Source of the DNA: Candidatus Gastranaerophilales bacterium
GTDB taxonomy: Bacteria > Cyanobacteriota > Vampirovibrionia > Gastranaerophilales > Gastranaerophilaceae
DNA: 64,000 bases
NCBI GenBank assembly: GCA_944325515.1
Contig: CALVAO010000003.1
Span: forward strand, 62,001-126,000
Reading direction: 5' to 3'
Shown here: piece after piece, positions 1 to 8,624 of the stretch
How the letters are laid out: each line of letters begins with the position of its first letter
Position numbering within the stretch: position 1 is the stretch's first letter
Translations under genes and position numbers: made by a program
Notes under the pieces: model-generated
What the model saw: only the letters and a program-made list of their open reading frames with translations
Database searches by the model: none
What the model was told of the DNA's origin: nothing

Positions 1-787
1 TGGTTACACTGTGCTTAATTCTGTAATTTAAATCCGGAAACTCTATATAAGAGTCCGTGACTTTTATTTTCGGGAAATTATTCGCAATAAGAAAAGCTTC
101 CAGAGCAAGCGACGGATAGAAATTCTCTTTATATGCAAGCATATACTCATAGTTTCTTTGAACCTCATCCAATGCATTAGAAGAAAGACGTCCGTCGATA
201 AAACCGGAAAGGAATGACACCGAGCCGATATGTTTTATTGCGTTAAAATATTCCTGCGGAAACGGCATTAGACCGGGGTAAAAAGACGGAATTTCAGTAA
301 GTTCATTATCAATCTTTAATGCAAATTTTTCTTTAAACTGTCTATCGTATTTTTCTCCAAAATTTTTATCTCCCCAGGATTCATTTATAAGAGGCATAAA
401 GCCGGATACAAGGTTGTCAAATTTATTAATTGTTTCAAAGAATTTTTTATCAGATTCGGGATTATCCTTATCAAGAGATCCAATAATGGAATCATGTACA
501 ACAACTTTGGGCTGTGCATATTTATGGAAATATTCAAAAAGCTTGCAGTAAAGTTCTCTTTTCCAGGGCCATCTGTATTTATCAACAGTTATGGTATCAA
601 TCATAACGAGAACAACATCACCGCTTCCATAAACTTGTTTGTTATGAAACGGCAGTTTTTCGGTTAAAACATGTCTTACCATAAAATCGTATGCTTTAGG
701 TTCTGCAAAATTATATGTTACAGAGTAGACAAAAATCAGTATCAGTAAGACAATAATACTAAGTAATGCAAATTTAATTTTGTTCAT
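1..787 (-). CDS. CHASE2-domain sensor protein, N-terminal part (runs off the window)
   Basis: Translated by hand from the ATG at 787 on the minus strand; the frame stays open to base 1, so the C-terminus is missing. Residues 4-22 are a hydrophobic membrane anchor or uncleaved signal. The following region, with a V-V-L-V-M-I-D stretch, a W-P-W-K-R motif and a later V-V-V-H-D strand, matches the CHASE2 extracytoplasmic sensor domain. CHASE2 is known to sit in front of adenylate/guanylate cyclase, histidine kinase or Ser/Thr kinase modules and is common in cyanobacteria; which output module follows cannot be seen. It is divergent from the eda operon, and the 42-bp gap holds the eda promoter. Assignment of the domain is by pattern recognition only. 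Confidence 0.72.
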   Translation of the reverse strand, partial: MNKIKFALLSIIVLLILIFVYSVTYNFAEPKAYDFMVRHVLTEKLPFHNKQVYGSGDVVLVMIDTITVDKYRWPWKRELYCKLFEYFHKYAQPKVVVHDSIIGSLDKDNPESDKKFFETINKFDNLVSGFMPLINESWGDKNFGEKYDRQFKEKFALKIDNELTEIPSFYPGLMPFPQEYFNAIKHIGSVSFLSGFIDGRLSSNALDEVQRNYEYMLAYKENFYPSLALEAFLIANNFPKIKVTDSYIEFPDLNYRIKHSVT

Positions 788-794
788 AGTATTA

Positions 795-803
795 TGATAT
801 AAT
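795..803 (+). promoter_or_regulatory. extended -10 promoter element for the eda operon
   Basis: TGATATAAT is a perfect extended -10 box (TG-n-TATAAT). It lies 27 bases before the eda ATG, with a GGGGAAAAGGA Shine-Dalgarno in between. No convincing -35 box is seen, which is normal for extended -10 promoters. It overlaps the 5' gap of the divergent CHASE2 gene. Confidence 0.55.
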
Positions 804-829
804 AAATCAGGGGAAAAGGATAGATATTT

Positions 830-1465
830 ATGAGTGAAAATTATATACAAATGATTAGGGAAGACAAGGTTTATCCCATAGTAAGATGCAAAGACGCCGA
901 ACAGACAATTGAAATAGCAAAAGCGCTTGTAGAAGGCGGAATAAGGGTGCTGGAAATTAATGTTGAAAATCCTTCAATATATCCGGCAATAGCGGAAGTT
1001 TCAAAGTTTGCAAAAGTCTGCGCGGGCGGTATAATAACCTCTCTGCAGGCGGACGCTGCATTTGAAAGCGGGGCGCAGTTGATTTCTTCGCCGATTTTCC
1101 AGATGAATATGGTTAAGATTTCCAAAAACAAACGCGTACCGTTTATTGCAGGCGCATCTACGGCAAATGAGGCTTATAATGCGTGGAAATCCAGAATACC
1201 GCTGATTAAGCTTTATCCGACAGATGCAATGGGCGGAGTTAAATATATTGAAGATATTTTAAGACAGATGCCGTTTTTAAGCTTAATGCCGATGGGCAAT
1301 ATAAAACTCAATGAAGTTGTAACATATATAAGAGCAGGCGCATCTGCCGTAGGTGTCGGACGTGATTTTTATTTAGGCTTTACGCCGAAAGAAATTACAA
1401 ACAGAACAAAAGAAATTTTGAAAGAAATAAAGGATTTCACTGAATGGACTCAAAAGCAGATATAG
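830..1465 (+). CDS. eda: KDPG aldolase-type 2-dehydro-3-deoxyphosphogluconate aldolase
   Basis: This 211-residue protein matches the class I KDPG/KHG aldolase family, which cleaves 2-keto-3-deoxy-6-phosphogluconate into pyruvate and glyceraldehyde 3-phosphate (Entner-Doudoroff and uronate degradation). The catalytic glutamate is E42 in V-L-E-I and the Schiff-base lysine is K127 in I-K-L-Y-P. The usual V-G-A-G-T-V segment reads V-C-A-G-G-I here, a modest departure. Its stop lies 22 bases inside the following sugar kinase, so the two are translationally coupled. A GGGGAAAAGGA ribosome site precedes the ATG. Pairing with a KDG-kinase-like gene supports a ketodeoxygluconate route rather than a lone aldolase. 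Confidence 0.88.
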   Translation: MSENYIQMIREDKVYPIVRCKDAEQTIEIAKALVEGGIRVLEINVENPSIYPAIAEVSKFAKVCAGGIITSLQADAAFESGAQLISSPIFQMNMVKISKNKRVPFIAGASTANEAYNAWKSRIPLIKLYPTDAMGGVKYIEDILRQMPFLSLMPMGNIKLNEVVTYIRAGASAVGVGRDFYLGFTPKEITNRTKEILKEIKDFTEWTQKQI

Positions 1466-2379
1466 CAGTAATAGGCGAGTGTTTAATTGAACTTTCTGCA
1501 AACGGAACTTTAGCAGATACTTCAACATTAAACAAATATTTCGGCGGTGATACTGTCACAACGGCGGTTACTATAGCACGCCTCGGAGGACATGTAAGTT
1601 ATATTACAAAAGTCGGCAACGACGGTTTCAGCGAATTTATCTTATCAAGCCTGCAGAAAGAAAACATTGATACATCATTGATTAAAACAAATGACGAACA
1701 AAACGGGATGTACATTGTTTCTAAGACGCAGGACAAAAAAGAGGTTTTATACTACAAACGCAAAACCGCCGCATCAAAACTTTCTATTGAAGATTTAAAC
1801 GAAGACTGTATTAAAAACTTAAAACTTGTGTATTCAACAGGCGTAATCCAGTCTTTAGGCGCAGGGGCAAGAGAGCTTGTGAGAGAAGCATTTAAGCTTG
1901 CAAAACAAAACGATGTTATGACGGCTTATGATCCTAACTATACATCCTGCTTTATGAATTCAACAGATACAAAAGAGTGTTTTGAAGAGATTATTGACTA
2001 TACGGATATTATATTTTTAAGCTTAAAAAATGATGCTTCCAAACTTTATGATGTATCTTCTATTGACAAAGTCATGACATATCTGTGGGATAAGGGCGTA
2101 AAAATAGTTGTAATCAAATCTCACATAGATAACGGATATTATACCGGCTACAACGGTGATATAGACTTTACCGAATTTTATAATACATCAAAAGCTATTG
2201 ACACAACCGCTTCCGGCGATGTGTTCAACGGCGGATTTTTATACGCACTAACCAACGGCTATTCACCAAAAGATGCTATGAAATACGCATCAGTCGTTTC
2301 AGGTCTGCAGACCCAAAATTACGGCGCAATACAGGCGATACCGTATAAAAGTGCAGTGATGGAGAATATTCCCGTATGA
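1444..2379 (+). CDS. kdgK: PfkB-family sugar kinase, likely 2-keto-3-deoxygluconate kinase
   Basis: A 311-residue ribokinase/PfkB-family protein. It has the N-terminal signature Y-F-G-G-D-T-V-T-T-A (residues 32-41) and the C-terminal anion-hole and catalytic motif D-T-T-A-S-G-D (catalytic Asp near 259). The substrate is inferred from context: it overlaps eda by 22 bases, and a KDG kinase would make the aldolase's substrate. Family members also phosphorylate fructose, adenosine and other sugars, so specificity is not proven. The start has AAGGA about 10 bases upstream, inside eda. It overlaps the next gene, csaB, by four bases (ATGA). Confidence 0.82.
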   Translation: MDSKADIAVIGECLIELSANGTLADTSTLNKYFGGDTVTTAVTIARLGGHVSYITKVGNDGFSEFILSSLQKENIDTSLIKTNDEQNGMYIVSKTQDKKEVLYYKRKTAASKLSIEDLNEDCIKNLKLVYSTGVIQSLGAGARELVREAFKLAKQNDVMTAYDPNYTSCFMNSTDTKECFEEIIDYTDIIFLSLKNDASKLYDVSSIDKVMTYLWDKGVKIVVIKSHIDNGYYTGYNGDIDFTEFYNTSKAIDTTASGDVFNGGFLYALTNGYSPKDAMKYASVVSGLQTQNYGAIQAIPYKSAVMENIPV

Positions 2380-3314
2380 CAAAGTATATAGTATCCGGCT
2401 ATATCGGCTTTGACAACTTCGGAGACGAAGCTATCGCGCATGTTCTGGTTAACAAATTAAAATCAGAAGGCGCGGAAAAAATTACGCTCATATCTTCCAA
2501 TCCGGATAAGACGGCGGAAATCCACGGTGTTGAAGCCTGTCCAATGCTTGGTTTCTGGGAAAGCCTAAAAGAATCTGATGTTCTTGTATCCGGCGGAGGA
2601 AGCCTTCTGCAGGACGTGACAAGCTTAAAGAGCCTAATTTACTATCTCGGAATTATTTATCTTGCATTAATTCTAAGGAAAAAGGTTATAATATTTGCGC
2701 AGGGTATCGGACCTATTAATTCAAAAATCGGGAAACTGCTTGCTAAAAACGCTTTAAAACACTGTTATAAAATATCGGTGCGCGATAAAAAATCTATGGA
2801 GCTTCTAAAAACCTGGGGAATAAATTCCGAACTTGTTAAAGATCCCGTTTTTGACTTAGATTTGCCTAAAAAAGGGAAGAAAGGAACTGCAGGAATACAG
2901 CTTAGAAATTATCCCTCTTTAACCGAGGATTTTTTAAAGGCGCTCGCAGGCGAGATTGTCAAAAGATTTCCGGATAAAAAAATAGAAATTTTTTCTTTTC
3001 AAGACAGCATTGATTTAGATGTCTGCGAAACTTTCGGCAGAATGCTTAAGAAAATGGGGTTAGAGGACGTAGAAATATTGAAAAACCTCTCCATTAATGA
3101 TGTTTTTGAGAAAGTTTCTGATTTGGAATATATGATAGGCATGCGGTTTCACGCAAATGTTACGGCAATAAAATGCGGTGTAAAAACACTTGCAGTCAAC
3201 TACGATATAAAAGTTCAAAAACTCGCAGAAGAATATCACCTCCCGATAATTGAATTAAATCAGAGAGATTTTTCAAAAGAGTTTGACCGGCTGGTTTCAT
3301 CCTCCGATTTTTAA
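2376..3314 (+). CDS. csaB: polysaccharide pyruvyl transferase
   Basis: The 312-residue protein starts with G-Y-I-G-F-D-N-F-G-D-E-A and carries V-S-G-G-G-S-L-L-Q-D and F-A-Q-G-I-G-P, the hallmarks of the CsaB group of the polysaccharide pyruvyl transferase family (GT-B-like fold). CsaB transfers pyruvate from phosphoenolpyruvate to secondary cell-wall polysaccharide, which lets SLH-domain proteins anchor to the envelope; csaB is widespread in cyanobacteria. The start overlaps kdgK by four bases, so it is the third gene of one transcript. Linking it to sugar-acid metabolism is unusual and may simply be co-transcription; note, however, that the aldolase produces pyruvate. Its end overlaps the convergent hydrolase gene by 18 bases. 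Confidence 0.85.
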   Translation: MTKYIVSGYIGFDNFGDEAIAHVLVNKLKSEGAEKITLISSNPDKTAEIHGVEACPMLGFWESLKESDVLVSGGGSLLQDVTSLKSLIYYLGIIYLALILRKKVIIFAQGIGPINSKIGKLLAKNALKHCYKISVRDKKSMELLKTWGINSELVKDPVFDLDLPKKGKKGTAGIQLRNYPSLTEDFLKALAGEIVKRFPDKKIEIFSFQDSIDLDVCETFGRMLKKMGLEDVEILKNLSINDVFEKVSDLEYMIGMRFHANVTAIKCGVKTLAVNYDIKVQKLAEEYHLPIIELNQRDFSKEFDRLVSSSDF

Positions 3315-3947
3315 TATAAGAGGCATTTTCCCTATTTCGCGTATCTGGCGTTCAAATTCTGAAATATCCACGCTTATTGCGTCAAAAGTATTGTAGTGCA
3401 TCGGAACAATCATTGTTGCGCCGAGCCATTCAGAAGCCTTAACAGCGTGTTCAATATCCATTGTGTATTTCCCGCCGATAGGAAGCATCGCAACATCCGG
3501 CTGATAAACTTCACCGATCATTTTCATTTCAGAACTCAAGCATGTATCGCCTGCGTGGTATATTACCTGTCCGCCTGCTTCCAAAATAAATCCGCAAGGG
3601 CATCCGCCATACTGACCGTCCGGAGTTGAACTTGAGTGGAAAGCAGGAACAGCGCATACACGCCCCCAGCTGTAATCAATCCAGGAGCCTAAACTGATAT
3701 CCTGTGTTTTAGCCCCCTGTTTTGCGCAGTAATTCGCAAGTTCAAATACTGCAGTAATCGGCGCGCCTGTTTTTTTAGAAATTTCTATTGCGCTTCCAAG
3801 ATGGTCGCCGTGAGCATGCGTTACAAAAATATTATAAATATTTTCCGGTTTATAATCCGGTACAGCTACCAAAAACGGGTCTATCAAAATTTTCTTTCCG
3901 TCTGCATTAAGCTCAAATGCGCTGTGTCCCAAATATTTTATATCCAT
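3297..3947 (-). CDS. UPF0173-type metal-dependent hydrolase (beta-lactamase fold)
   Basis: A 216-residue metallo-beta-lactamase-fold protein. It has the N-terminal Y-L-G-H-S-A-F-E block of UPF0173 (YtkL-like) proteins, the metal motif T-H-A-H-G-D-H-L, and further histidines in Y-H-A-G-D-T and P-M-H-Y-N. The substrate is unknown in this family. An AAGGAGA ribosome site lies inside the end of the HxlR gene just upstream (2-bp gap), so the two are probably coupled. The 3' end overlaps csaB tail to tail. Confidence 0.85.
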   Translation of the reverse strand: MDIKYLGHSAFELNADGKKILIDPFLVAVPDYKPENIYNIFVTHAHGDHLGSAIEISKKTGAPITAVFELANYCAKQGAKTQDISLGSWIDYSWGRVCAVPAFHSSSTPDGQYGGCPCGFILEAGGQVIYHAGDTCLSSEMKMIGEVYQPDVAMLPIGGKYTMDIEHAVKASEWLGATMIVPMHYNTFDAISVDISEFERQIREIGKMPLILKIGG

Positions 3948-3949
3948 AA

Positions 3950-4300
3950 TTAATCTCCTTTTGTTTTATAATTCTCCATTAGTTTACGCAGTTTTTTATA
4001 TTCTGAACCCCATTTCTGCATCGCATCAATCACCGGTCTGAGCGTATATCCGATATCTGTTAAATAATATTCTACCCTCGGCGGAAGCCCCTCGTATTCT
4101 TCCCGCAGTACCAGACCATCCTCTTCTAATTCTTTCAAGCATTTTGTCAAAACTTTTGCCGTACAGCCGAGTTTTTTCTTTAACTCAACAAACCGCATTT
4201 CTTTTTTAAGCAGTTCTTTGATTATTAAAATTTTCCATTTGGCGCCGACAAGCTGTAAAACAACACTCACCGGATTTACTGCTAACTCTCTGTACTCCAT
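3950..4300 (-). CDS. HxlR-family transcriptional regulator
   Basis: A winged helix-turn-helix protein of the HxlR/YodB family, with the conserved G-A-K-W-K-I-L-I-I-K-E-L and R-F-x-E-L-K-K blocks and the basic wing ending P-P-R-V-E-Y-Y-L-T. I place the start at 4300 (M-E-Y-R-E-L) rather than at the farther ATG at 4372. The longer form adds 24 residues unlike the family, would overlap the upstream gene by 47 bases and would exceed the usual family length of about 110-120. HxlR regulators often respond to oxidants or aldehydes; the target is unknown. Its own promoter appears to lie in the end of the upstream gene. Confidence 0.85.
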   Translation of the reverse strand: MEYRELAVNPVSVVLQLVGAKWKILIIKELLKKEMRFVELKKKLGCTAKVLTKCLKELEEDGLVLREEYEGLPPRVEYYLTDIGYTLRPVIDAMQKWGSEYKKLRKLMENYKTKGD

Positions 4301-4307
4301 CAAATTT

Positions 4308-4336
4308 ATAATACCACAAACCGGACTATTTGTCTT
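4308..4336 (-). promoter_or_regulatory. promoter of the HxlR gene giving a leaderless start
   Basis: On the minus strand AAGACA (4336-4331), a 17-base spacer and TATTAT (4313-4308), with TG one base before it, form an extended -10 promoter. The ATG at 4300 follows the -10 box by seven bases, so transcription would begin at the start codon. There is no Shine-Dalgarno sequence. The -35 box overlaps the stop region of the upstream gene. Confidence 0.45.
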
Positions 4337-4649
4337 CTTTGTTCTTTTCCGCGTTACTCCACAGTTCCGCAAGTTTTTCTTTAATTCCCATTCTGCCGAA
4401 CCATTTTATAACAAATCTTTCTTCGTAACCCAATCCGCCGTTAAATTTAGAGCAGTCGCTCAATGCAAACACAGCTTCAGATATAGAAATTCTTACAAAA
4501 AAATGAGGCTCAACATACTTTGACGGATCCATCCATATTTTTATATTATTATATTTTGCAGTATTAACACTTCTTATATTGTGCGCATCTGACTGTTCTT
4601 GAACAATAAAATTCTTAAAGCTGTCTTCTAAATCTTTAAACGTTGCCAT
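4326..4649 (-). CDS. hypothetical protein, 107 residues
   Basis: I do not recognise this small soluble protein. It is mixed alpha/beta in appearance, with no signal peptide, no membrane segment and no cysteine cluster; its single cysteine is in D-C-S-K-F-N. It sits in a minus-strand run after UPF0210 (14-bp gap) and before HxlR. An open frame with no overlap and normal composition suggests a real gene. No function is proposed. Confidence 0.65.
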   Translation of the reverse strand: MATFKDLEDSFKNFIVQEQSDAHNIRSVNTAKYNNIKIWMDPSKYVEPHFFVRISISEAVFALSDCSKFNGGLGYEERFVIKWFGRMGIKEKLAELWSNAEKNKEDK

Positions 4650-4663
4650 TATATTTTTAATCC

Positions 4664-6031
4664 TTAATTATTCAAACTATGAATAGGCGCCGGTATCCGC
4701 CCGCCTCTGTTTACAAATCCTGCAGAAGAAAGTTTATTAACCGGCATAATCGGCGCTTCACCTAAAAGCCCGCCGAATACAACCTTATCCCCGACAGTTT
4801 TGTTCGGCGCGGGAATAATTCTTACTGCAGTGGTTTTTTTGTTAATCATGCCGATTGCAGACTCGTCGGCAATAATACCTGCAATTGTGCTGTTTGGAGT
4901 ATCACCCGGTATTGCAATCATATCAAGACCTACAGAACAAACGCAGGTCATTGCTTCCAGTTTATCAAAAGTTAAATACCCCTTGGAAGCTGCCTCTATC
5001 ATTCCTGCATCTTCAGATACAGGAATAAATGCTCCGGATAAACCTCCTACATAAGAGCTTGCCATAATTCCGCCTTTTTTAACTGCATCATTCAGCATTG
5101 CAAGCGCAGCCGTTGTACCATGCGCTCCTGCGTGTTCAAGCCCCATTGCTTGAAAAATCTGGGCTACGCTGTCGCCGATTGCAGGAGTCGGCGCAAGCGA
5201 CAGATCTATGACTCCAAACGGAACATTAAGCTTATCCGCAAGCTTTCTTCCGACAAGCTCGCCTGTTCCGGTAATTTTATATGCAGTTTGTTTTATTTTA
5301 TTAGCAAGAACGCCCAAATCGGCGTTTTTGTCTAAATCAGCAACCGCAGCTCTTACGACTCCCGGGCCGGAAACTCCTATGTTTAAAGCGCATTCCGGCT
5401 CACCATAACCGCAGAAGGCACCTGCCATAAACGGATTATCTCCGACAGAGTTGCAAAAAACAACAAGTTTTGCTGCACCAAGTCCGTCTTTATCCGCGGT
5501 TAATTCTGCAGATTTTTTTATAACATCAGCCATTTTTAAAACAGCGTCCATGTTAATACCGGCTTTTGAGGTTGCAACATTAACGGAAGAACAAAGCCTG
5601 TTTGTAGAAGCGAGCGCCTCCGGAATAGAATTTATCAGGGTCAAATCTCCCTTCGTACAGCCCTTTTCCACAAGCGCAGAATATCCGCCTATAAAATCCA
5701 CACCGAGGTTTTGAGCGGAATCATCAAGCGTGCGTGCGATTTTGAGATAATCTTTCTGACGGCAGGATTCGCCAACCAGCGATATCGGTGTCACGGCAAT
5801 ACGTTTGTTTACAATCGGTATTGAATAATCGTTTTCAATATCGTTTGCATACTTTACAAGATTGCCGGCATATTTTTCCAGTTTATACTTAATCTTGTCG
5901 CAAACAGAATTAATATCTTCGGAAAGACAGTCCCTCAAACTTACAGCAAGCGTCACAGTTCTTATATCAAAATTGTGAAGCTTTATCATATTTATTGTTT
6001 CAAGAATTAAATCTTCATCAAATATTGTCAT
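4664..6031 (-). CDS. UPF0210 / PFL-family (DUF711) protein
   Basis: A 455-residue protein matching the UPF0210 (DUF711) family along its length: N-terminal [10 protein letters not shown], central P-I-S-L-V-G-E-S and S-S-V-N-V-A-T-S, glycine-rich [10 protein letters not shown], and the C-terminal D-M-I-A-I-P-G-D-T block. Members are related in fold to pyruvate formate-lyase-like proteins and often neighbour an ACT-domain UPF0237 gene, which is absent here. Biochemical function is unknown. It is probably the first gene of the minus-strand run ending at 3297. Confidence 0.85.
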   Translation of the reverse strand: MTIFDEDLILETINMIKLHNFDIRTVTLAVSLRDCLSEDINSVCDKIKYKLEKYAGNLVKYANDIENDYSIPIVNKRIAVTPISLVGESCRQKDYLKIARTLDDSAQNLGVDFIGGYSALVEKGCTKGDLTLINSIPEALASTNRLCSSVNVATSKAGINMDAVLKMADVIKKSAELTADKDGLGAAKLVVFCNSVGDNPFMAGAFCGYGEPECALNIGVSGPGVVRAAVADLDKNADLGVLANKIKQTAYKITGTGELVGRKLADKLNVPFGVIDLSLAPTPAIGDSVAQIFQAMGLEHAGAHGTTAALAMLNDAVKKGGIMASSYVGGLSGAFIPVSEDAGMIEAASKGYLTFDKLEAMTCVCSVGLDMIAIPGDTPNSTIAGIIADESAIGMINKKTTAVRIIPAPNKTVGDKVVFGGLLGEAPIMPVNKLSSAGFVNRGGRIPAPIHSLNN

Positions 6032-6140
6032 AATTGACTATTAGTATATCATATAATTATTTTTTTGTGTATAATAATTAATGATAATTAATGATAAAAC
6101 TTTTGCATAAAACAGCCGGAAGAAAAAGAGGTAACAAGAT

Positions 6141-7154
6141 ATGCTCGTTGTAATGAACAGCCACGCCACGGAAAAAGACATTAAACGTGTAGAATTATTC
6201 ATAGAATCTAAAGGTTTTGAAGCCCGTGTTTCACATGGAGAAGCGCGTACCGTAGTTCATGCAATCGGTGTAAAAGAAGTCGACCAGAGAGATTTTGAAC
6301 TTTTACACGGTGTTGATGAAGTTATAAAATTAACAACGAACTATAAGCTTGCTGCACGTGCCTGTCAGGGCAAAGATACCGTCGTGGAAGTCAACGGCGT
6401 AAAGTTCGGTGACAAATACACAGGGCTTATTGCCGGTCCCTGCACGATAGAATCTTATGACCAGATGGATGAAACAGCACAGGAGCTTGAAGAATCCAAT
6501 GTCAAAATTATAAGAGGCGGTGCATTTAAGCCCAGAACAAGTCCTTATGCCTTTCAAGGACTTGGCGAAGAAGGTTTAAAAATTATAAGAAGCGTTGCCG
6601 ACAACCATGGTATGGCTGTAACATCTGAAATTATGGAAGTAGCACAGCTTGAAATGTTTGAAAAATATGTTGATATACTGCAGGTCGGCGCAAGAAATAT
6701 GCAGAATTTTAACCTGCTGAAAGAACTCGGGCATGCTCATAAACCGGTTATCCTTAAACGTGGTCTTTCCTCTACATATGAAGAATGGCTTATGTCTGCA
6801 GAATACATTATGGCAGGCGGGAATAATCAAGTTATTCTCTGTGAACGCGGTATAAGAACTTTTGAAAAATATACAAGAAATACTCTCGATTTAACAGCAA
6901 TACCTGTTATTAAAAAATTAAGCCACCTGCCGATTATCGTAGATCCTTCGCACGCTACCGGACTGCGCGATAAAGTTGAACCTATGTCAAGAGCAGCTGT
7001 GGCAGCAGGATGCGACGGTTTGATTATAGAAGTTCATTATGATCCGGACAGAGCAGTCTGCGATGGAGCGCAATCATTATATCCGTGGCAATATGATTTG
7101 TTGTATAAGCAGATTAAACAAATCGCTCCGATTGTAGGTAAAGAGATTATTTAA
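6141..7154 (+). CDS. aroF: 3-deoxy-7-phosphoheptulonate synthase (DAHP synthase, type I-beta)
   Basis: The 337-residue protein catalyses the first step of the shikimate pathway, condensing phosphoenolpyruvate with erythrose 4-phosphate. Residues 1-70 are the ferredoxin-like regulatory domain seen in Thermotoga-type enzymes. The barrel follows, with I-A-G-P-C-T-I-E-S (about 97-105), R-G-G-A-F-K-P-R-T-S-P-Y and the C-terminal D-P-S-H-A-T-G metal/substrate motif. The N-terminal domain suggests feedback inhibition by aromatic amino acids. A GAGGT ribosome site precedes the ATG. It is a single-gene unit; the hairpin at 7162-7192 follows the stop. Confidence 0.93.
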   Translation: MLVVMNSHATEKDIKRVELFIESKGFEARVSHGEARTVVHAIGVKEVDQRDFELLHGVDEVIKLTTNYKLAARACQGKDTVVEVNGVKFGDKYTGLIAGPCTIESYDQMDETAQELEESNVKIIRGGAFKPRTSPYAFQGLGEEGLKIIRSVADNHGMAVTSEIMEVAQLEMFEKYVDILQVGARNMQNFNLLKELGHAHKPVILKRGLSSTYEEWLMSAEYIMAGGNNQVILCERGIRTFEKYTRNTLDLTAIPVIKKLSHLPIIVDPSHATGLRDKVEPMSRAAVAAGCDGLIIEVHYDPDRAVCDGAQSLYPWQYDLLYKQIKQIAPIVGKEII

Positions 7155-7161
7155 GAATGTT

Positions 7162-7192
7162 CTTTATCTTTGACTGCAAAACAAAGATAAAG
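7162..7192. terminator. perfect hairpin after the DAHP synthase gene, no U-tract
   Basis: CTTTATCTTTG and CAAAGATAAAG form an 11-bp perfect stem with a 9-base loop, starting eight bases after the DAHP synthase stop codon and lying between convergent genes. Neither strand has a T-run immediately after it, so it is not a classical intrinsic terminator. It may stabilise the 3' end or act bidirectionally. Confidence 0.45.
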
Positions 7193-7209
7193 GAAAATAC
7201 GGAATCTTA

Positions 7210-8529
7210 CTAACCCTCTGCCAGAACTACAGTAAAATCACTGCCGACTGAAAAAGTTTCTGTCGGATCAAATACAAACTGCATGTTATTTAATTCCGGC
7301 ATTTTCTTCTGAAGCCAGTTAAAGAAATCTACCGAAACTGCATTTTTGTTGGCAACAAATCTTGTATGAGAAAGATGAGTTATTTTCAGCATATTTACTT
7401 CAAATCCGAGTTCATTTAGCTTCTCTTTCATTGCAGCGGCTTCTTCTTCTTTTTTGGGAGAATACATAATGCCTGCTTTAAATTTTGTACCGTCTAATGA
7501 AGGTTTATCTCTATATATCATTCTATTTATAACATCCTGCGTTTTTTTCGGATCCAGTATCCAGTAGCTTATATACCCGCGTTGATTCGGAGCTCCGGGA
7601 AGTGTTGCAATTTCTATTTTATTTTCATCAACACTTCTGGCAAAAGCTGCATACTGGGAGAGTTCGTAAAAACTCATATCGGTCTTAATATAAGTATTAA
7701 GTACATTTAGTACTTCCGGAATCTTTGTTATAACCTGCGGTGAATGTAATTTTTCAAACAAACTTCGCATAAACCACTGTTGGCGCTGAGTACGCCCGAT
7801 ATCTCCAAGTCCGTCTTTTCTGTATCTCAAATATCCGACAGCCTGTTTGCCGTTAAGAACCGTATTACCTTTAGGTAAATCTATGTGCAGTTTTCCGGCA
7901 TAATCATGGTACCGCATAGGCTTTTCTACATATATTGGTATTCCGCCCAGAGCATCCACAACTTTTTCTACAGCTTCATCATGAACTATTATATATCTGT
8001 CAATCTTTATTCCGAAGGTTTCACGTAAAGTTTTTTTAACTAAGTCTATTCCGCCTATAGCATGTGCAGAGTTAATCTTTTGAATACCATGGTTGTCCGG
8101 CAGATAAACTTTGCTATCACGGGGAATTGATATTGCATTAATAGAATGAGTTTTAGGGTCAATATTAACTATTATGATGGTATCCGACCTTGTGCCGTCC
8201 CATATATTTCCGGAACCTGTACCATTAGAGTCTACACCCAGCAGCAAAATATTTTGCCTCTTTGGTGAAAACGGAACTTCAAATCCGTTCCCCTGTTTTT
8301 TGGAAAATTTTAGAAAGCCGCCGGCATTATCAGCCTGTTCGGTATCAAGTTTCTTCAAAAAGAAATTATTCTCTACAACAGTTACACATACAATTACAGC
8401 ACATAACACCGCTAGTACAATTGTAAATAGTAATTTTGCAAAATTGGAAGTATCCTCCCTTTCTTCTCTTATATTTTTTAAAAATGCTTTATATTCTTCC
8501 TGTTGATCATTATTATTTGCGATTTTCAT
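7210..8529 (-). CDS. LytR-CpsA-Psr (LCP) family ligase
   Basis: A 439-residue protein with a cytoplasmic N-terminus, one membrane segment (about residues 32-55) and an LCP domain. The domain begins Q-N-I-L-L-L-G-V-D and continues R-S-D-T-I-I-I-V-N, S-I-P-R-D-S and I-G-G-I-D. LCP enzymes move polyprenyl-phosphate-linked glycopolymers onto peptidoglycan or other surface acceptors outside the membrane. The conserved arginines and aspartates that bind the lipid pyrophosphate are present (R in S-I-P-R-D and in R-S-D-T). The C-terminal 110 residues resemble a LytR_C-type tail. It fits the envelope-glycan theme of csaB and the glycosyltransferases nearby. Confidence 0.88.
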   Translation of the reverse strand: MKIANNNDQQEEYKAFLKNIREEREDTSNFAKLLFTIVLAVLCAVIVCVTVVENNFFLKKLDTEQADNAGGFLKFSKKQGNGFEVPFSPKRQNILLLGVDSNGTGSGNIWDGTRSDTIIIVNIDPKTHSINAISIPRDSKVYLPDNHGIQKINSAHAIGGIDLVKKTLRETFGIKIDRYIIVHDEAVEKVVDALGGIPIYVEKPMRYHDYAGKLHIDLPKGNTVLNGKQAVGYLRYRKDGLGDIGRTQRQQWFMRSLFEKLHSPQVITKIPEVLNVLNTYIKTDMSFYELSQYAAFARSVDENKIEIATLPGAPNQRGYISYWILDPKKTQDVINRMIYRDKPSLDGTKFKAGIMYSPKKEEEAAAMKEKLNELGFEVNMLKITHLSHTRFVANKNAVSVDFFNWLQKKMPELNNMQFVFDPTETFSVGSDFTVVLAEG

Positions 8530-8624
8530 ATGTAAATATACTCTCTATACTAAAAAATTATATTTGAAGCATGAGGCAAAATCAATTATTGCAAATGTAA
8601 CATTTTTAAAGTACAAAGTAATGT

